A stretch of DNA of 64,000 bases from Spinacia oleracea. Its lineage: Eukaryota; Streptophyta; Magnoliopsida; Caryophyllales; Amaranthaceae. Shown here piece after piece: positions 22,653 to 35,319 of the stretch. The stretch covers positions 620,001-684,000 of the forward strand of contig NC_079491.1 of the NCBI RefSeq assembly GCF_020520425.1, in the 5' to 3' direction. Both the position numbers and the translations under genes were made by a program. The notes beneath the pieces are model-generated. The model did no database searches and was not told the DNA's origin. It saw nothing but the letters and a program-made list of their open reading frames with translations. Every line of letters starts with the position of its first letter. Within the stretch, counting starts at the first letter, position 1.

Positions 22653-25054
22653 CTAACTAGTAAAGATCACATTTGAAATGTCTGGAAACTTCTCTTTGAT
22701 AGCTGCTTTTATTCCTGAGCCAATGGTCTCTGGTCCTCCATATCTAACCGTGCAATCCGCACCCTCGATGGCTAAAACTTCTACCTCTCCACCGTAGTTT
22801 CTGATAGCAGGTCTAAGTATATCTAGATGATTGTTCACCGCCTACAACACCAAAGTATTCTTAGATGGCTACTCGGAAATACAGGTTGATCTTGTATTTT
22901 GAATATTAAAGAAGATATATATACCTCAACGGTTGTTTCATTCACTTGTACTTCATTGACTTGACGAATATCCTTGACTGCATCTCCAAACTTCTCTTTC
23001 AGAACTTTTTCAATGCCCATTTTCATGGTGGTGGTTGAGCTCGGACAACTCTCACATGCTCCTGTCATGCAATATGAATTTACCAAATCAAATTTACAAA
23101 ACTTCAAGAACAGTATACTTTTAAATTACTATAATTGAAAAAACCATGATAATCCTCTTTTGCTTTCCATTAAAATCCCTTATAAATGAATGGTTCGAAT
23201 AGTACCGTTTCTCTCTCAATCATAAGACTTTCTCTTGATTATTTTATTCTTTACATCTACTGAAATCATAAGTGACGAAGACAAAGTCACCCGCGAAGTT
23301 TATTGTAGGGCGGCGGGAGTGGAATAAATTTAGGTGATTAAGACAAACCTAACATGTAATTTACAATTTTCAGTGCTGTGGTATGGAAATCTACATTGTA
23401 GAGGGTTCAAGAATGGGTAAAATTTTCAAATTTTTGGACAAGTACAGGCCTCAAACTTGATCAGAGCAGACGGAACATACAAATCAACCAAGTAGACAAA
23501 AAAAAAACTAAAGCCTTAATAAAGGCGAAGAAGGGAAGAAAAGGCGAAGGTAGAAAAAAAAAATCGAGCATAACTGAACATTTGAAGCCTATGTTCCTGT
23601 AAATTATCCAACAGATCCTAAATAGACCATAACCCCGTGTTTCTCTAGTTGATGAAGAAGATTGTCCAAGAAAGGTTAAAATCTCCAAGTTATTGGTCAA
23701 GAAAATGCAGCACACTGATTCATACAATTAGCATAAACAAATAGGACAAATTCACATCAAGCTTAATGATGCTCAAATGAGGTAATTAACAAAACAAATC
23801 AGTTGACATTCTGAAAATTCCGTATCACATAACAAATAGGACAATGTGACATCAATTAGGTTGTTAATCTGTTGCACTGTAGTCCCCCTGCAACAGTTAT
23901 ATATACATGTATATACTCATGTATTCATAAAGTAATCCGATTACAATTATTTTCTCCTTGTTCATGTTATGGGATCCAACCGCTTAATCACTCGTCCTAA
24001 TTGCTTGTCCATTGCATCTCACTACCATACTCTCAAATGTCAATGAGCACCATAGACTCTCCTCCTATAATTAACACCTCAAATCGCCAAGGTCACATAC
24101 CTTTTCATGAAATAGGCAGCCAAAAACAATATCACATTGACTGCAAATTATGGAATGCTTTCAAATAGCAGACGAATTTCGCACATATAAACCTAAATGA
24201 ACCTTGAATAGGCAAGTTCATTAACAAAAACCTAACACCATAACCTCTACTCAAGGAACTTGGATGAATTATTGAATTAACAACAGCAAACACATAATCA
24301 TGATCAAAGACTTCACCTTTGCTCACACCCATATATAATAGTATGACAACTTCAAAAACTATAAAGGCAATTAAATCAATGCTGATCAACAGCTTATCAA
24401 ATGGATTAAAAGAAAAATTGATAACCAAACCCAAATATGAACCTTGAATAGGCAAGTTTAGTTAACAAAAACCTAACAGCATAACCCCTAATCAAGGAAC
24501 TTTGATAAATTAACAACAGAAAACACATAACCATGATCAAAGACTTCACCTTTGCACACACCCATATGTAATGGTATGAAAATTCTAAAACTAAAAAGGC
24601 AATTAAATCAATGATGATCAACAGCTTATCAAATGGGATTGAACGAAAAAATTGATAATCAAAAACCAAATATGCAAAAAAGAAGAAGGTATTTCAATTG
24701 AAAATGAATAGAAGAGAAGAGGAAACCTAGAAGTTCAAGGGTTATGACTCCATCTTGAACGGACACAACATCAACATTTCCACCATCAGAAATGAGATAA
24801 GGTCGTACATCTTCCAAAACCAGGTCAACGTTCTTCACTGTTAACTCCAATTGCTTGGAAGAGTAAAGCCCTGGAGACCCATTTGAAGCTGCTGATGCTC
24901 TAATCACCCTTTTCAGATTGACCAACTTCAGAAATTTGGGGCTTTTCTGAGCAAAATTAGCAAATGATGGAGATTTATTGGAGTTGGCTTGGATTTTTGG
25001 GAAAGATATTGATGGGTTGTTCATCAATCCAGCTGAGGGTAGGGAAGAAGCCAT
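22653..25054 (-). CDS. plastid NifU-like scaffold protein (NFU1/2/3 type)
   Basis: Three exons, 25054-24727, 23061-22925 and 22841-22653, total 654 nt (217 residues). Residues 1-60 are Ser/Ala/Lys-rich without acidic residues, a chloroplast transit peptide. The NifU C-terminal domain follows (VLEDVRPYLISDGGNVDVV) with the cluster-binding motif C112-E-S-C115 at the start of exon 2. A second, degenerate Nfu repeat without CXXC follows (VNNHLDILRPAIRNYGG to the end), the arrangement of plastid NFU1-3. The protein should assemble and transfer [4Fe-4S]/[2Fe-2S] clusters in the stroma, for example towards photosystem I. Intron 1 is long and holds a tandem duplication. Which of NFU1, 2 or 3 it matches cannot be settled by eye. 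Confidence 0.92.
24189..24675. repeat. imperfect ~240-bp tandem duplication in NFU intron 1
   Basis: Copy A (about 24189-24436) and copy B (about 24437-24675) both run from ATGAACCTTGAATAGGCAAG through ATCAAAGACTTCACCTTTGC to AACAGCTTATCAAATGG. Small indels and substitutions separate them. The minus-strand frames over both copies are by-products of the repeat. Confidence 0.85.
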
Positions 25055-26289
25055 TGATAAAAGTTAAAGGCTTAAACGAATTCTAAAATCCCTCGCAAGT
25101 CGCAACACAACTGAATTGAAGGGAGTAGACAATTTGTTACTTCGTACATCATACTTCGTATTTGTATGGTTGTATTTACAAAAGTTTATACGGAGTAATT
25201 TTAAATGAAAATGTAGGTTGTATTTTACGGAGTATTTACCTAAAATCTTGTAAATTTGCTGGATCTTATTGAAATTTATTGGACATAATTAAAAGTTATG
25301 AAATACTTTTTATCAAAAAAAAAAAAAGTTATGAAATACTTATGGACTAGTAAGTCTTTTTAGGTCATTTGGTATGCCTTAAAAAATACGAAGTACAATA
25401 AATAATACTCCATAACATATTTATTCATAATTTAGCATTTTGCAATAAGAGAATCCAACATGATTTTTTTTAGCTTATGATCCTATGTTGTCATATTAAT
25501 TGTCATTTACCGCTAGATGTTTTTCCTAGGAACATTATAGGGTAGCTAGCTAGCTGTCAGTTTGTAAGGAGAATTCCAGTTGCATTTAAGTCTGTTCTTT
25601 GAAGTTGTAAACTTAACTCAAATGAATGCTTAAAATAGTAAATTGAGACATATGTGTTATGTTTTATTGCTTTGTTCAAATTGATTTTTGTCAATTGCTT
25701 TCTCCTCTCTTCAAAAGGAGATAGTAATGCTTCATTTTTGTATCACTCGTTTGTATTCTCAGACTATAAAAAGTAATAGAAAAACATAGATGTAAACTAT
25801 AGAGTCATGAAAGATGCGTACTAGTGCACATATCGTGTCGTGCTGCAACCTTCAAAAGAAACACAAGCATGGCCTAAATGCACATATCGTGTTGTCGTGC
25901 TTATTTGTATATGCCAAAATTTCAAGAAATTATGCAGTGTAGTGCAGATTAACCCAGTACCGTAGTTAGTCATATCATTAAGGATGATATTAACTTTCTT
26001 CTACACAATCACCTTTTCTGATACCCGAATCCTCAAGTACTCTCCATTCGTAAAATAACAACATAAACACATGTTAAAAGATCACTTAAACCTACTTATG
26101 AATTAGATAATCAAATCACTAAAACCTAGAAGTATACTCCACAAATTAACATCCCGCCAAAACCAAATGAATCAAAAATTAGCCAAAAATTAAGAAGCAA
26201 CAAAGCTAGTATGATGAAAATGAGGAAAGGAGAGAGAAAGAGTGACTAAATGACCCAATCACCCCCTCTTTTTTTCCCCCAAATTGAAA
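25055..26289. other. divergent promoter region between NFU and the DUF724 gene
   Basis: No gene seen. The two flanking genes point away from this 1.2-kb AT-rich spacer. It contains a short repeat (AAAAGTTATGAAATACTT, twice, around 25288-25342) and two copies of GCACATATCGTGT at about 25829 and 25880. Confidence 0.45.
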
Positions 26290-29200
26290 ATGCAACCTAA
26301 AATCAAAACCAAAGGTCTCGAAAATCAAACAAAACCCCCCACTTCTTCTACTCCATCCACATCTCTCCAAAATCACCCCATTTTCCCAATCGGATCCGAA
26401 GTCGAGGTTACCTCCGACGAAGAAGGTTTCAGTGGTGCCTGGTATTGTGCTACTGTTATTCAACCTTCTTCTTCAGAGCAGCAACAGCAAGGAGTAGACG
26501 GAAAGGTGTTTGTGGAGTACAAGAATCTGTTGAATGAACATGATCCTTCCCTTTTAAAGGAATTTGTGGATGTTGAGTTCTTGCGGCCTAAACCTCCACT
26601 TGATGAAGATGACAAGATTTCTTTCGACTTAGACGACGCCGTTGATGCATTTTACCAAGATGGGTGGTGGTCTGGGATTGTCACAAGTGTGGTTTCTAAA
26701 GATAAGTATAGGGTCACCTTCTATAATCCACCTGATGAGTTAGAATTTCACTCTTCTGATCTTAGGGTTCATAAGGATTGGGTCCATGGCATCTGGGTTC
26801 TCCCTCAATTTCAGGTATTACTTATTAGGGCTTTTCTTCCTTTCAAGAATTGGTGATTTTGTTAGCTCTTTCTTTTCAAAATTCTGGGGTTTTAATTAAT
26901 GGGTTTGTTTTATGTTCTCGTTTGTCGTTTTTATTTGAGATTCAGCTCTTTGTTGCTAATTATGGGTATAAAGATTCTCCCTTGACAGATTTCTGGAACT
27001 TTAGCTTAGTGAGTCTTCATTTATTGCATTCGTTTGGGGTTTCAGCCCGATTTCGAGTGGAAGTTTGTTGTTTTAGCTAAACTATGTGTTGGCAGCGCTT
27101 TGGTTGACAACTGTTGTGGAATATGTTGGAAGTTCAGCTTAGAGTTTTCATTTGCTAAATTCTAGTTGCAACAGGGTTTATGATTTGGTAGGAGGGGTTG
27201 GAAAAGTGAGGGCATTTCTGCTCTTTTGCTTGTCTTGGTTCACCAAATGCTTTATATTTTCTGTCTGGCATTCTCATCCATGTCGATTCGATTTCTAATT
27301 GTAGTCCACTCTATTTTGTATTGTGATTTTTGCACTTTAAAGTGCTTGTGATTAGAGGTTGTAAAACAAATGATTTGGCTATAAAAATATGTGGTTTCTG
27401 GGCTAAGTTCTGATGTTAGATATTAATTTCCTTGAATTCAGAGACCCCCCCCCCCTCTCCTCTGAAGTTGTTCATGGATGTTTGGATCATTGTCTTAGTT
27501 GTTAGTCTATAGGCTGGTTCTGCAGTCCTCTCTTGATTGATATAAAAGTGCCAATTTATTTTTGAATTCTTTATTGCATAGCCTCCTGTTAAATATTTTT
27601 CAACATTTTAGTTTTTTCTTTCACAAGCCTTCTCCTTCTGTGCAGCTCATTTCACAATTTTAAGTCTTCTCCTATCCATACATCTACAACATTGGTGGTT
27701 GATCTGGCCTTTTAATCTTATTCTTGACAGAGAATGAGGGATTTGAATTTTAGCCCAGGAACAGCTGTAGAAGTGAACACCGATCCAGATAGTTCGTCTG
27801 ATGTTTGGTTCCCTGCAACTTTTATTAAACAAGCCGCCAATAACTCCTACTTGGTGGAGTTTCAGAGTTCAAAAGAAGTCGGTCTTCAGAAAGTAGCCGT
27901 AGATTCTCTTCATATTAGACCTTCACCTCCTTGTTCGAGTAACAAAGCCTTTAACTTGCTGGAGAAAGTGGACGCATTCTACGATTTCCGTTGGTTGAGT
28001 GGGGTGGTGACCAAAATTCTTGCAGACGGAAGGTACATAGTTTATTTTAAGCGCACAAAGAAGGAGAAAGAGCTGTCTCATACAGATTTGAGGCTCCACA
28101 TGGAGTGGAATAGTGGCAAGTGGATTCATTTTTCCCAGGTATGCTTTGTATTTTACCTGAGTAGGTGTTTTTAATTAAGTGAATCAATTATTTTTTTTTA
28201 AATAATATTTGTGCAATTCCCTTATCCTCCTTTTCTTTGCATGTTGGCGGTTACATAGTTGATGTAGATGGTTCTATTTGAGGTCGTGATCGACAATTGC
28301 CTTTTAATCTTATGCTACTTTGCCTGTAATTTTCCGTTCTTATTGGTGATTGTTGTTTATTAGCAAAAAAGGTTTCCTATCCACACTCCTGAAATGCTGG
28401 ATTGAAAGTCTGTATATGGACAATCCGCTGATGCAATTTGATCTCCAACCAAATGCCAAATGCGGGGACCCGTCAAACCTCTAATTTGTATCTGATGAGC
28501 TAGATGTTGAAGAAAAATCTCATTACCAAACAGGGCCTTGTCTCATTCAGTGGCTTTAGTTGCCTTTAATGTTTGATGTTGAGTCTTCTATGTCTTTTCT
28601 TATAAGCTAGTATCTGAGCCATAAGAGCTTTATCTGAAACATATGGTATGAGCTGTGGGCTTCTTGCTGTTTATTTTTTTCTTTTTTCCGAAGGCTCTTA
28701 CCGTTCTTGTTAAGGTCTGTCCATCCTTCTGGTGCTTGCTTAATGTATAATTAAGCTCTTGTTTCTTTTTTAGGATACTTCAGTTACGTCAAACTCTGAA
28801 AAGCGTTCAAACTATGTTGTTAATGGTGGTAACAAGGACAAGACCTGTGTCCCATTCGAAGTTTCAGTTGTTGTGAAGAAAAATGCTGCATTGGATAGAA
28901 ATTCCACCGTAACTCTTAAGAGTTGTCAGAAAGAGTTGACACCTGGCAATGAAAAGGCCAGTTACAGCAGTGCAACACCTAGCAGCAAGAGAACTAAGCA
29001 GACAAGTGCAAATGGCGATAGTTATTCCAGGCCTTCAAGAAGATCAAATGAAGAACCTGCATCTAATGTGCTGTTATCTTCTGAGACGTGCAAATCAAAG
29101 ACGCAACAAATGGAGAATTCAAGTTATGGGACTCCTCTAAATCTTGACTCCCCACCACCTGGTCACTCTGTGCAGTTTAAAACGAAACAATTTGAAGACA

Positions 29201-32200
29201 GCAGTCAACCTTCTGATCCTACAGAAATGACGGTATGTCTTTGGGAGATTCTTTGTGTTTTGTGTATTTCTTTGCTCAGTTTTTTGTTTGTGTCTTTTTT
29301 GGGGATGAGGGATGGAAGGTTTTTGTGGAGAAATATAAGCTGATGTAATAGGGATGACCACAACTCCTGGTGATCTGTGCTGTTTGTGGTCAGATTAGCC
29401 ATTTGTGTTTGATCTTTGCTGCATCCAAGCTGGTCAACATAGTACGGTTGGCAATCCCTATGTCTACTGTCTCCAGACTCATCACTGAGACATTCATGTG
29501 TTTGTTTTACAATTACTGGCTTCTATTTGTTGATAATTTATTTTATCACTACAAAGCTTGAAAATCCTTTTCCCTGGCCAATCCTAGCTTATTAAGAAGA
29601 GTAATAAGACAAAGTGATAATCAGAAAAAAAAACAGTACTGCTGCTGTGCATAAGAATTCTTGAAGCTAATAGCCTCTCTGTGAAGTGCGAACAAGATTG
29701 ATGCTTGAAGGGCTTCCTCTATATTGTAATGTTGTCAATAAATAACTGGATCTTCCGAGGACACTAGGAAACACCTGTGAGCCCTTGTAAGTTTCAAGTA
29801 ACAATTTTGGATTGTTCTGAGGACGGCTGACCTGCTAGTGTCATGAGCAAGCCATTTCTGAAATCCAAGTCCCAGCTTAAAGCCTTTTCCATACCAAGTT
29901 CTCCATCGATATTGCAGATGTTTCCCATTCCCACCTTGAAGGCACTCTCTAGTCTACAATGTTTGCTCACTTTCATTGAGAAAACTCCTAGGAAACGAAA
30001 TTGTAGTCATGCTTTGTTTAAGAGCGGGGAAAAGAAAGAGAATAAGGACAGCAAGGTTGATATATTACCACCTACTCCTGATGAACTGTGTAAGCTCTAA
30101 CAAGTGCTGTATAGGCTGACAGTTTTCATTATGAAAGATAACATGTCTCCTTTTTTAGGATGCTCCATAGCAGAAGCAACCGTATAAGTATCACTTTTTG
30201 TTAGGACTCATAGAAAAAAGGCTCTTCATAGGACTGGGACTAATAAACTTACCTAAACAAGATTTGCATGTAGTCCCTATTTTAATTTTATACATGAAAG
30301 GTTGTGATGAGTTGCCTGGAATCTTAAATGCACTATTGCTGTACTATCAGAAGCTGAATGATTCACATGGCATTGATTTTTTAGGTGCCTGGACTCCTAG
30401 AGGCCTCTGATAATTGTTAATTTATACCCTAAAACAGAAGGGTAAGTCAGAATAGTCTGGTTCTGTACATTGATGCAATAGTTTTTAGGAAAAATTGCGG
30501 GGAACTATCTGCTGTATACCACTTACAAATAATTGTTTATTGATTTTCTAAGAATTACTTTATAAAACAATTTGTCTATCAACACTACCATTTGATTGTT
30601 TCTGTGTACATTGTATGGCCCACAAAACAGTCCCAGGCCTTTTCCCCCTTACTTCACGTGGGCGAACATTGTTTTGTTGGTCATACTTCACATTTAAAAC
30701 TCACGAAATCCAGCAGATGTATTACATATCAAACAAATGGTCTTATAAGGTAGTTGTTTTGCTTGTTTGTAATGATAGCTTCCTTCAATTTTTTCATGAA
30801 TTTACTCCGAGTTACCTTTTAGGCTCATATTCATGCCAAAGGATAACTTGTGGTTGAGAAAGTTAAATATTGCTGAAATCCGAATGCTTGCTTTACTGTC
30901 TTTTTTACTTTCCCCAACTTCTGTTTATGTGGCTAGATATTGCATACATCTATTCCAATTGTCATTAGAGATTTTATAAATATTTGATCTTGCTTATTAG
31001 GTGGACTACGATAAGCATTCTGCCTCACGAAAGAGAGGAAGACCACCAAGACAACGAGCTTTGCCGTCAGGTTTATTTCTTCTTCATATAAACTCAACAT
31101 CTTTCCTGATGAAATAGTTGATTGAGCGCAGCTTTCATAATATTTCAGAAGATGTAGATGGAGAGACTATCGACCAAACACCAATTTCAAGTGATGTGAT
31201 GAAACCATTTGGAACTATAGTTATGGGGCTGACACATGATGGCAAAATGGTTGATTCATTAGGTGAGAGTTCAAGTCAGCATAGGAAGGCTGTAGAGGAT
31301 GAAGAGAAAAATGCGGATTCTTCAGCAGACCATGAAAGCATAGTAAGCAATGTAATTAGACAGTACTTCCATACCATCTGTTCATTACAAACCATTTAAT
31401 TCTTCTTTCTACGTTTTTTTGAGTTACCTGATTTCCTTTATTTTTTTCATTATTTTGTTTTTTTTTCCCACTCTTCGGGGTGGGAAGGGGGGTTTATTCT
31501 TTCTCTCGTTAGGGGATGCTAATAAAGCAGCATAATTTTCTTTTCTGGTAGGGGAGTGAGCAACAGAAAGAAGGCGAAGTCACCAATCTGAAGAGGAAGA
31601 GAGGCCGGCCACCTAAAGTATTGTTCCGACTTGGTAGTCCACAGACCAAAGAAGCAGGTATACTTGTATATAGGTTATAAATAATAATCTGCAGTTTGCT
31701 ATTTGGTTGCTGTTCTTTCTCATATCTTTCTCTTATTGGTTGTTAATTAACCTGGTTCCAGAGTTCGCAGAAGAGGAGAAGAAAAACGATGCTTCTGATG
31801 CCAAAGGTGATGAAAGACACTCTCCAACAAATGAAGTTGAGAAACCTGTTGCTATGGTTGAGCCCTCTGGGATTAACGATTCAACACCTGCTGATTATGA
31901 TGCTAGTGTGAGGAAATTTACTGAACAAATTAAGCTACTAAGTGACATACGTAGGCTGAACACGAGAAGTACTTCAAAAAAGACAGGGAGAAAACAGAGG
32001 AAAGTCCCAACAGAATCTGTTATGGTAGATATAAATGAACCTGTTAAACCTATTATATTGAGGAAAGGAAGGAAACAAAAACCAACGAAACTGGTTGAAA
32101 CTCAAATTGAAGGTATAAATCATCTTTGCACAAGTTAAATTTGGCACACAAACCTTATTTTTGTGTGTTTCTGTGTGTGTGTCGGGGGGGGGAGGGTTTG

Positions 32201-33601
32201 TTGTGTTGGTATCTGGTTCAAGTTTTTAGCTGAAACATATGCTAAACACACCACAAAGTCAACTCTAGCCATTATTCAATCCCGTCTTATAACTTTATGA
32301 GAAGTGATAAGTTCATCAAACAACGACTATAGCCTACAAGCAATACTTTTTCTGTTACTAAAAGAGATGTGTTAGAGATCTTTGCAGTTAGTTTAGTTGT
32401 AGTTATTAGATTTACTTTGTCTTGAAAATGATTTTGCCTTTTTGCCCACAAACCCTTTTCTAGTTTTTTGTTATGCAAGTTGCTTCTTTTTTTCTTTTCT
32501 TTTCTTCCCTCCCTTTCTTGGGATGATCTTTTTCAAACTGCGTTGGGATGTGATTGTTGTTGTGGAATTGGCAGATGGTGTAGACAACTCTAGAATGAGA
32601 GTCATTGAGGTTTTTAACAATGGCGTAGCCAGAGATGTTGATAGAGACAGAGTTATTGCTGGAACCTCAAGCAATGCTTCTGATGATGATAGGCCATTAT
32701 CAGCCTGGTTTGAAGGTACACACTCTCCCACAACAGATGCAAACAAGCAAGCTACAGCACTTAAAAGGCAGTGGTTTCATTTTTATTATTGTTAAACAAA
32801 GTTTTTTTTCTGTTAAAATTTGCAGGAATTCCTCCAGGTGGAACTGCCGGCCAATCCAGTGAGAGCGGAGAAAGAGGAGAAGAAATCAGGACAGCAGCAG
32901 TTGGTCAACTGGAAGAGAAGGAACAAGACAAGTCTACTTCCACTGAAAATGGCAGCCGAGAACAAGACAAAAATGACGAGATTCCAATACAATCACAGTC
33001 CACTGCAATTGTTGTCCCCGTGGAAGAACAAGACTTACCCTTTGTAAAGAATTCCCTCATTTGGGAATTGATTGAGAACATGGAAGTTTTGAAGCGAATT
33101 CCACAAAAACCACATTTCTGGCCTTTGTATAATTGCAAGGAAGAATGTCGTGAAGGATTAGCCATAGGCAGTATGGTAACTTTCACCAGTTTAGTGGAGA
33201 GAATATCAAAGTCCCGGTTTAGTGACCCTATAACCCAATTAGATGGGTATCTTGAAGCTCTAGTTGACTTGGAAGAACTAGGTTTTAGTGTATCACCCGT
33301 AAGAGACCAGTTGAAGAGGATGATGTCCATAAAATTCAGGTGTGAAAAAGCTGAAAGTTCATCTAAAGAGATCGAAACCAAGATCTTGGAACGCAGATTG
33401 GAGCAGTCAAAGATCAATGAGGAAGTTGCAGAACTAGATAAGAAGATAGCTGAGTTAAAGGAGAAACGGGCCTTAGTAGTGTCAAAGAAAGAGAAAAAGG
33501 ATGCTGAGGTCACATTGTTGCAGACAAACATCGATGCTGTTAAGTACTCCATTGAACAGGCTGAAAGGGAGTTTGAGAAAGAAACAACCTCACTTTGGTA
33601 A
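26290..33601 (+). CDS. DUF724 protein with four Agenet/Tudor-like repeats and two AT-hooks
   Basis: Nine exons: 26290-26814, 27731-28138, 28774-29232, 31001-31070, 31149-31342, 31552-31657, 31762-32112, 32575-32715, 32826-33601; 3030 nt, 1009 residues. Exon 1 encodes two Agenet units (VEVTSDEEGFSGAWY, then VDAFYQDGWWSGIV) and exon 2 two more (VEVNTDPDSSSDVWFP, then VDAFYDFRWLSGVV). The middle is low-complexity and Ser/Lys-rich. Two AT-hooks, KRGRPPRQ (about 475-482) and KRGRPPKV (about 567-574), lie in separate short exons. The last 190 residues (LPFVKNSLIWELIENMEV onward) are the DUF724 domain, ending in a Lys/Glu coiled coil. The start is the first ATG of the Agenet frame. Family knowledge suggests nuclear binding of histone or DNA and a possible link to polar growth or RNA transport; the exact role is unknown. 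Confidence 0.9.
29233..31000. other. long intron 3 of the DUF724 gene
   Basis: This 1.8-kb intron has small open frames on both strands (around 29794-30100) but none with recognisable domains. I see no clear transposon ends. Confidence 0.4.
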
Positions 33602-34587
33602 CTGTATTGTATACATGTTTGTAACTCTTGTTGTGTGTACAGAGCCATTAGCGGGTCTAGCTTGTTGTTCGAATGCAACTAACTGTTATGCTAAAATCTG
33701 GGTAGGTTTAGGAAGTAGTAAAAGACCAGGAAACTGAGCCTGTCCTGAAAAAATGAGGTCAATTTAGAATTGGTCTATGCTGCTGCAATATCGCGGTTGC
33801 AATTTGCTGTTTGTAGTGCTGTCTACAAGACCAGCTATTGTAATTGTTTGTTTTGAAAAATGTTGTTCTTTTTTTACCGATTTAACCAGATGTCCTAGGT
33901 TTTGTTGCATGGATATGGTGTTTGAATGCCATTTTTCCATAGTTGGCTCACACCAGTTCATATTTGTTGGCTTTTGAGTTCTTTTGGTACCTGTCTCTGC
34001 AGACTTATATGCCCTTCGAACAGGGTTGATGTTTGATGAGCCCCAGATTTCTATCGTGTACAATGAGTTGTTCTACATCGTTACGGAGTAATACATTTCA
34101 TTATTGTCTCATGTACCATTTTTGTGCCACCCTGTATATCTTAATGGACAGGATCCCTTACTACTTAATCCATGTACTTTAAAACTGAATTGAATCGAAT
34201 GTTCATAAACTGAATAGAACTGCGAAATAAATCCTGAAATTACAGTTAAGTAAAAAAGAACAGGGTCTTAGACTCTTAGTCTACTAATTAGATGGTGGGG
34301 TTGGTAAGTCACTAAAAATGGCAAGTGTATCTCTTAAATAAATACGATCGGAAAAAGGTAAATGTATCCCTTAAATAAATATAGAGGGAGTAAGAATTAA
34401 GAACGAGTCGGCATCTCTCACACGAGTATTCGACACTCCTCTAATAAAGTTTGATCTCGAAAATTGCATATTACATGATTGAGTTAGTATATTCAAGATT
34501 TATTAAATACATATTATGTAATAACTTTAGGGGATAAATATTTTACTTAAATATTTTTATAAAATAATGATCAAATAATAAGTATTT
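33602..34587. other. 3' flank of the DUF724 gene
   Basis: No gene; likely 3' UTR at the left, then AT-rich spacer up to a MITE. Confidence 0.4.
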
Positions 34588-34994
34588 CAAAAGCTTTTGT
34601 GTAAGACCGCCTAACGGTTATACCACTTTTTTGGTACTAACTAAACTAATGTAAAACATAACTAAAAGTAATAAAATCATAACTAATTGAATAACAAAAT
34701 AGTTAAGGTATAAAGACAAATAGTTAAATGTATGAGTCGAATTATTTTTGAACAAACTTATTATTAACTAAACTCATAAAATCTTAACTAAATGATCTCA
34801 TTCTTAACTATTCAGTTTCATTGTTTAACTAATTGGTTCGGTAGCATAACTAATTGGTTTCTTTGCTTAACTAATTGAATTTCAGATTTAACTAATTGGT
34901 TTCAGTGGTTAACTAATTAATTAAAATACATAATTAATTGGTTCTAGTGAATAAAAGTGGTCTAGCCGTTAGGCCGTTTTACCTAAAAATTTGT
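34588..34994. mobile_element. Mutator-type MITE with 10-bp target duplication
   Basis: The inverted ends contain AAGACCGCCTAACGGTTATA (left) and AAACGGCCTAACGGCTAGAC (right, reverse-complemented). The direct repeat ATAAGTATTT occurs on both sides (34578-34587 and 34995-35004). A 9-10 bp duplication points to the Mutator superfamily. The interior repeats AACTAATTGGTTTC several times and encodes nothing. Confidence 0.7.
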
Positions 34995-35319
34995 ATAAGT
35001 ATTTTAATATCTGTGAGTGCACGAGATCTTTTGAAAGATTTATAAACTTATACGGAAAATTATGATAAATTTGGTAAAAAATTAAGGGTTCTTTTAGATA
35101 GTTGTATGAGGTAATGTCATTATAATTCATATGAAGTAAAATAGAAATTTAAAAATTTCCCCAAATATAGGGTGAAAGAAAAAGACATAAATCAAAATTA
35201 AGTCCACTTTCCTTCTCCATAATCCTTTCCAGTTTTCACACCCTGATTAATACAACCCCCCTTTCCTTCTCCCTCTCTCTCCCGAATCGTCACTCGTTTT
35301 CTCTCTCCTAAACTCAACA
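34995..35319. other. promoter region of the second Agenet gene
   Basis: No gene. A CT-rich stretch at 35263-35310 lies directly before the start codon, typical of a plant 5' UTR. Confidence 0.4.

Noticed and set aside
24132-24669. Two similar hydrophobic minus-strand frames
   Set aside because: They come from the tandem duplication within NFU intron 1 and lack any known domain.
32905-33678. 257-codon minus-strand frame
   Set aside because: It lies opposite the last exon of the DUF724 gene, whose Lys/Glu-rich codons leave the reverse frame open.
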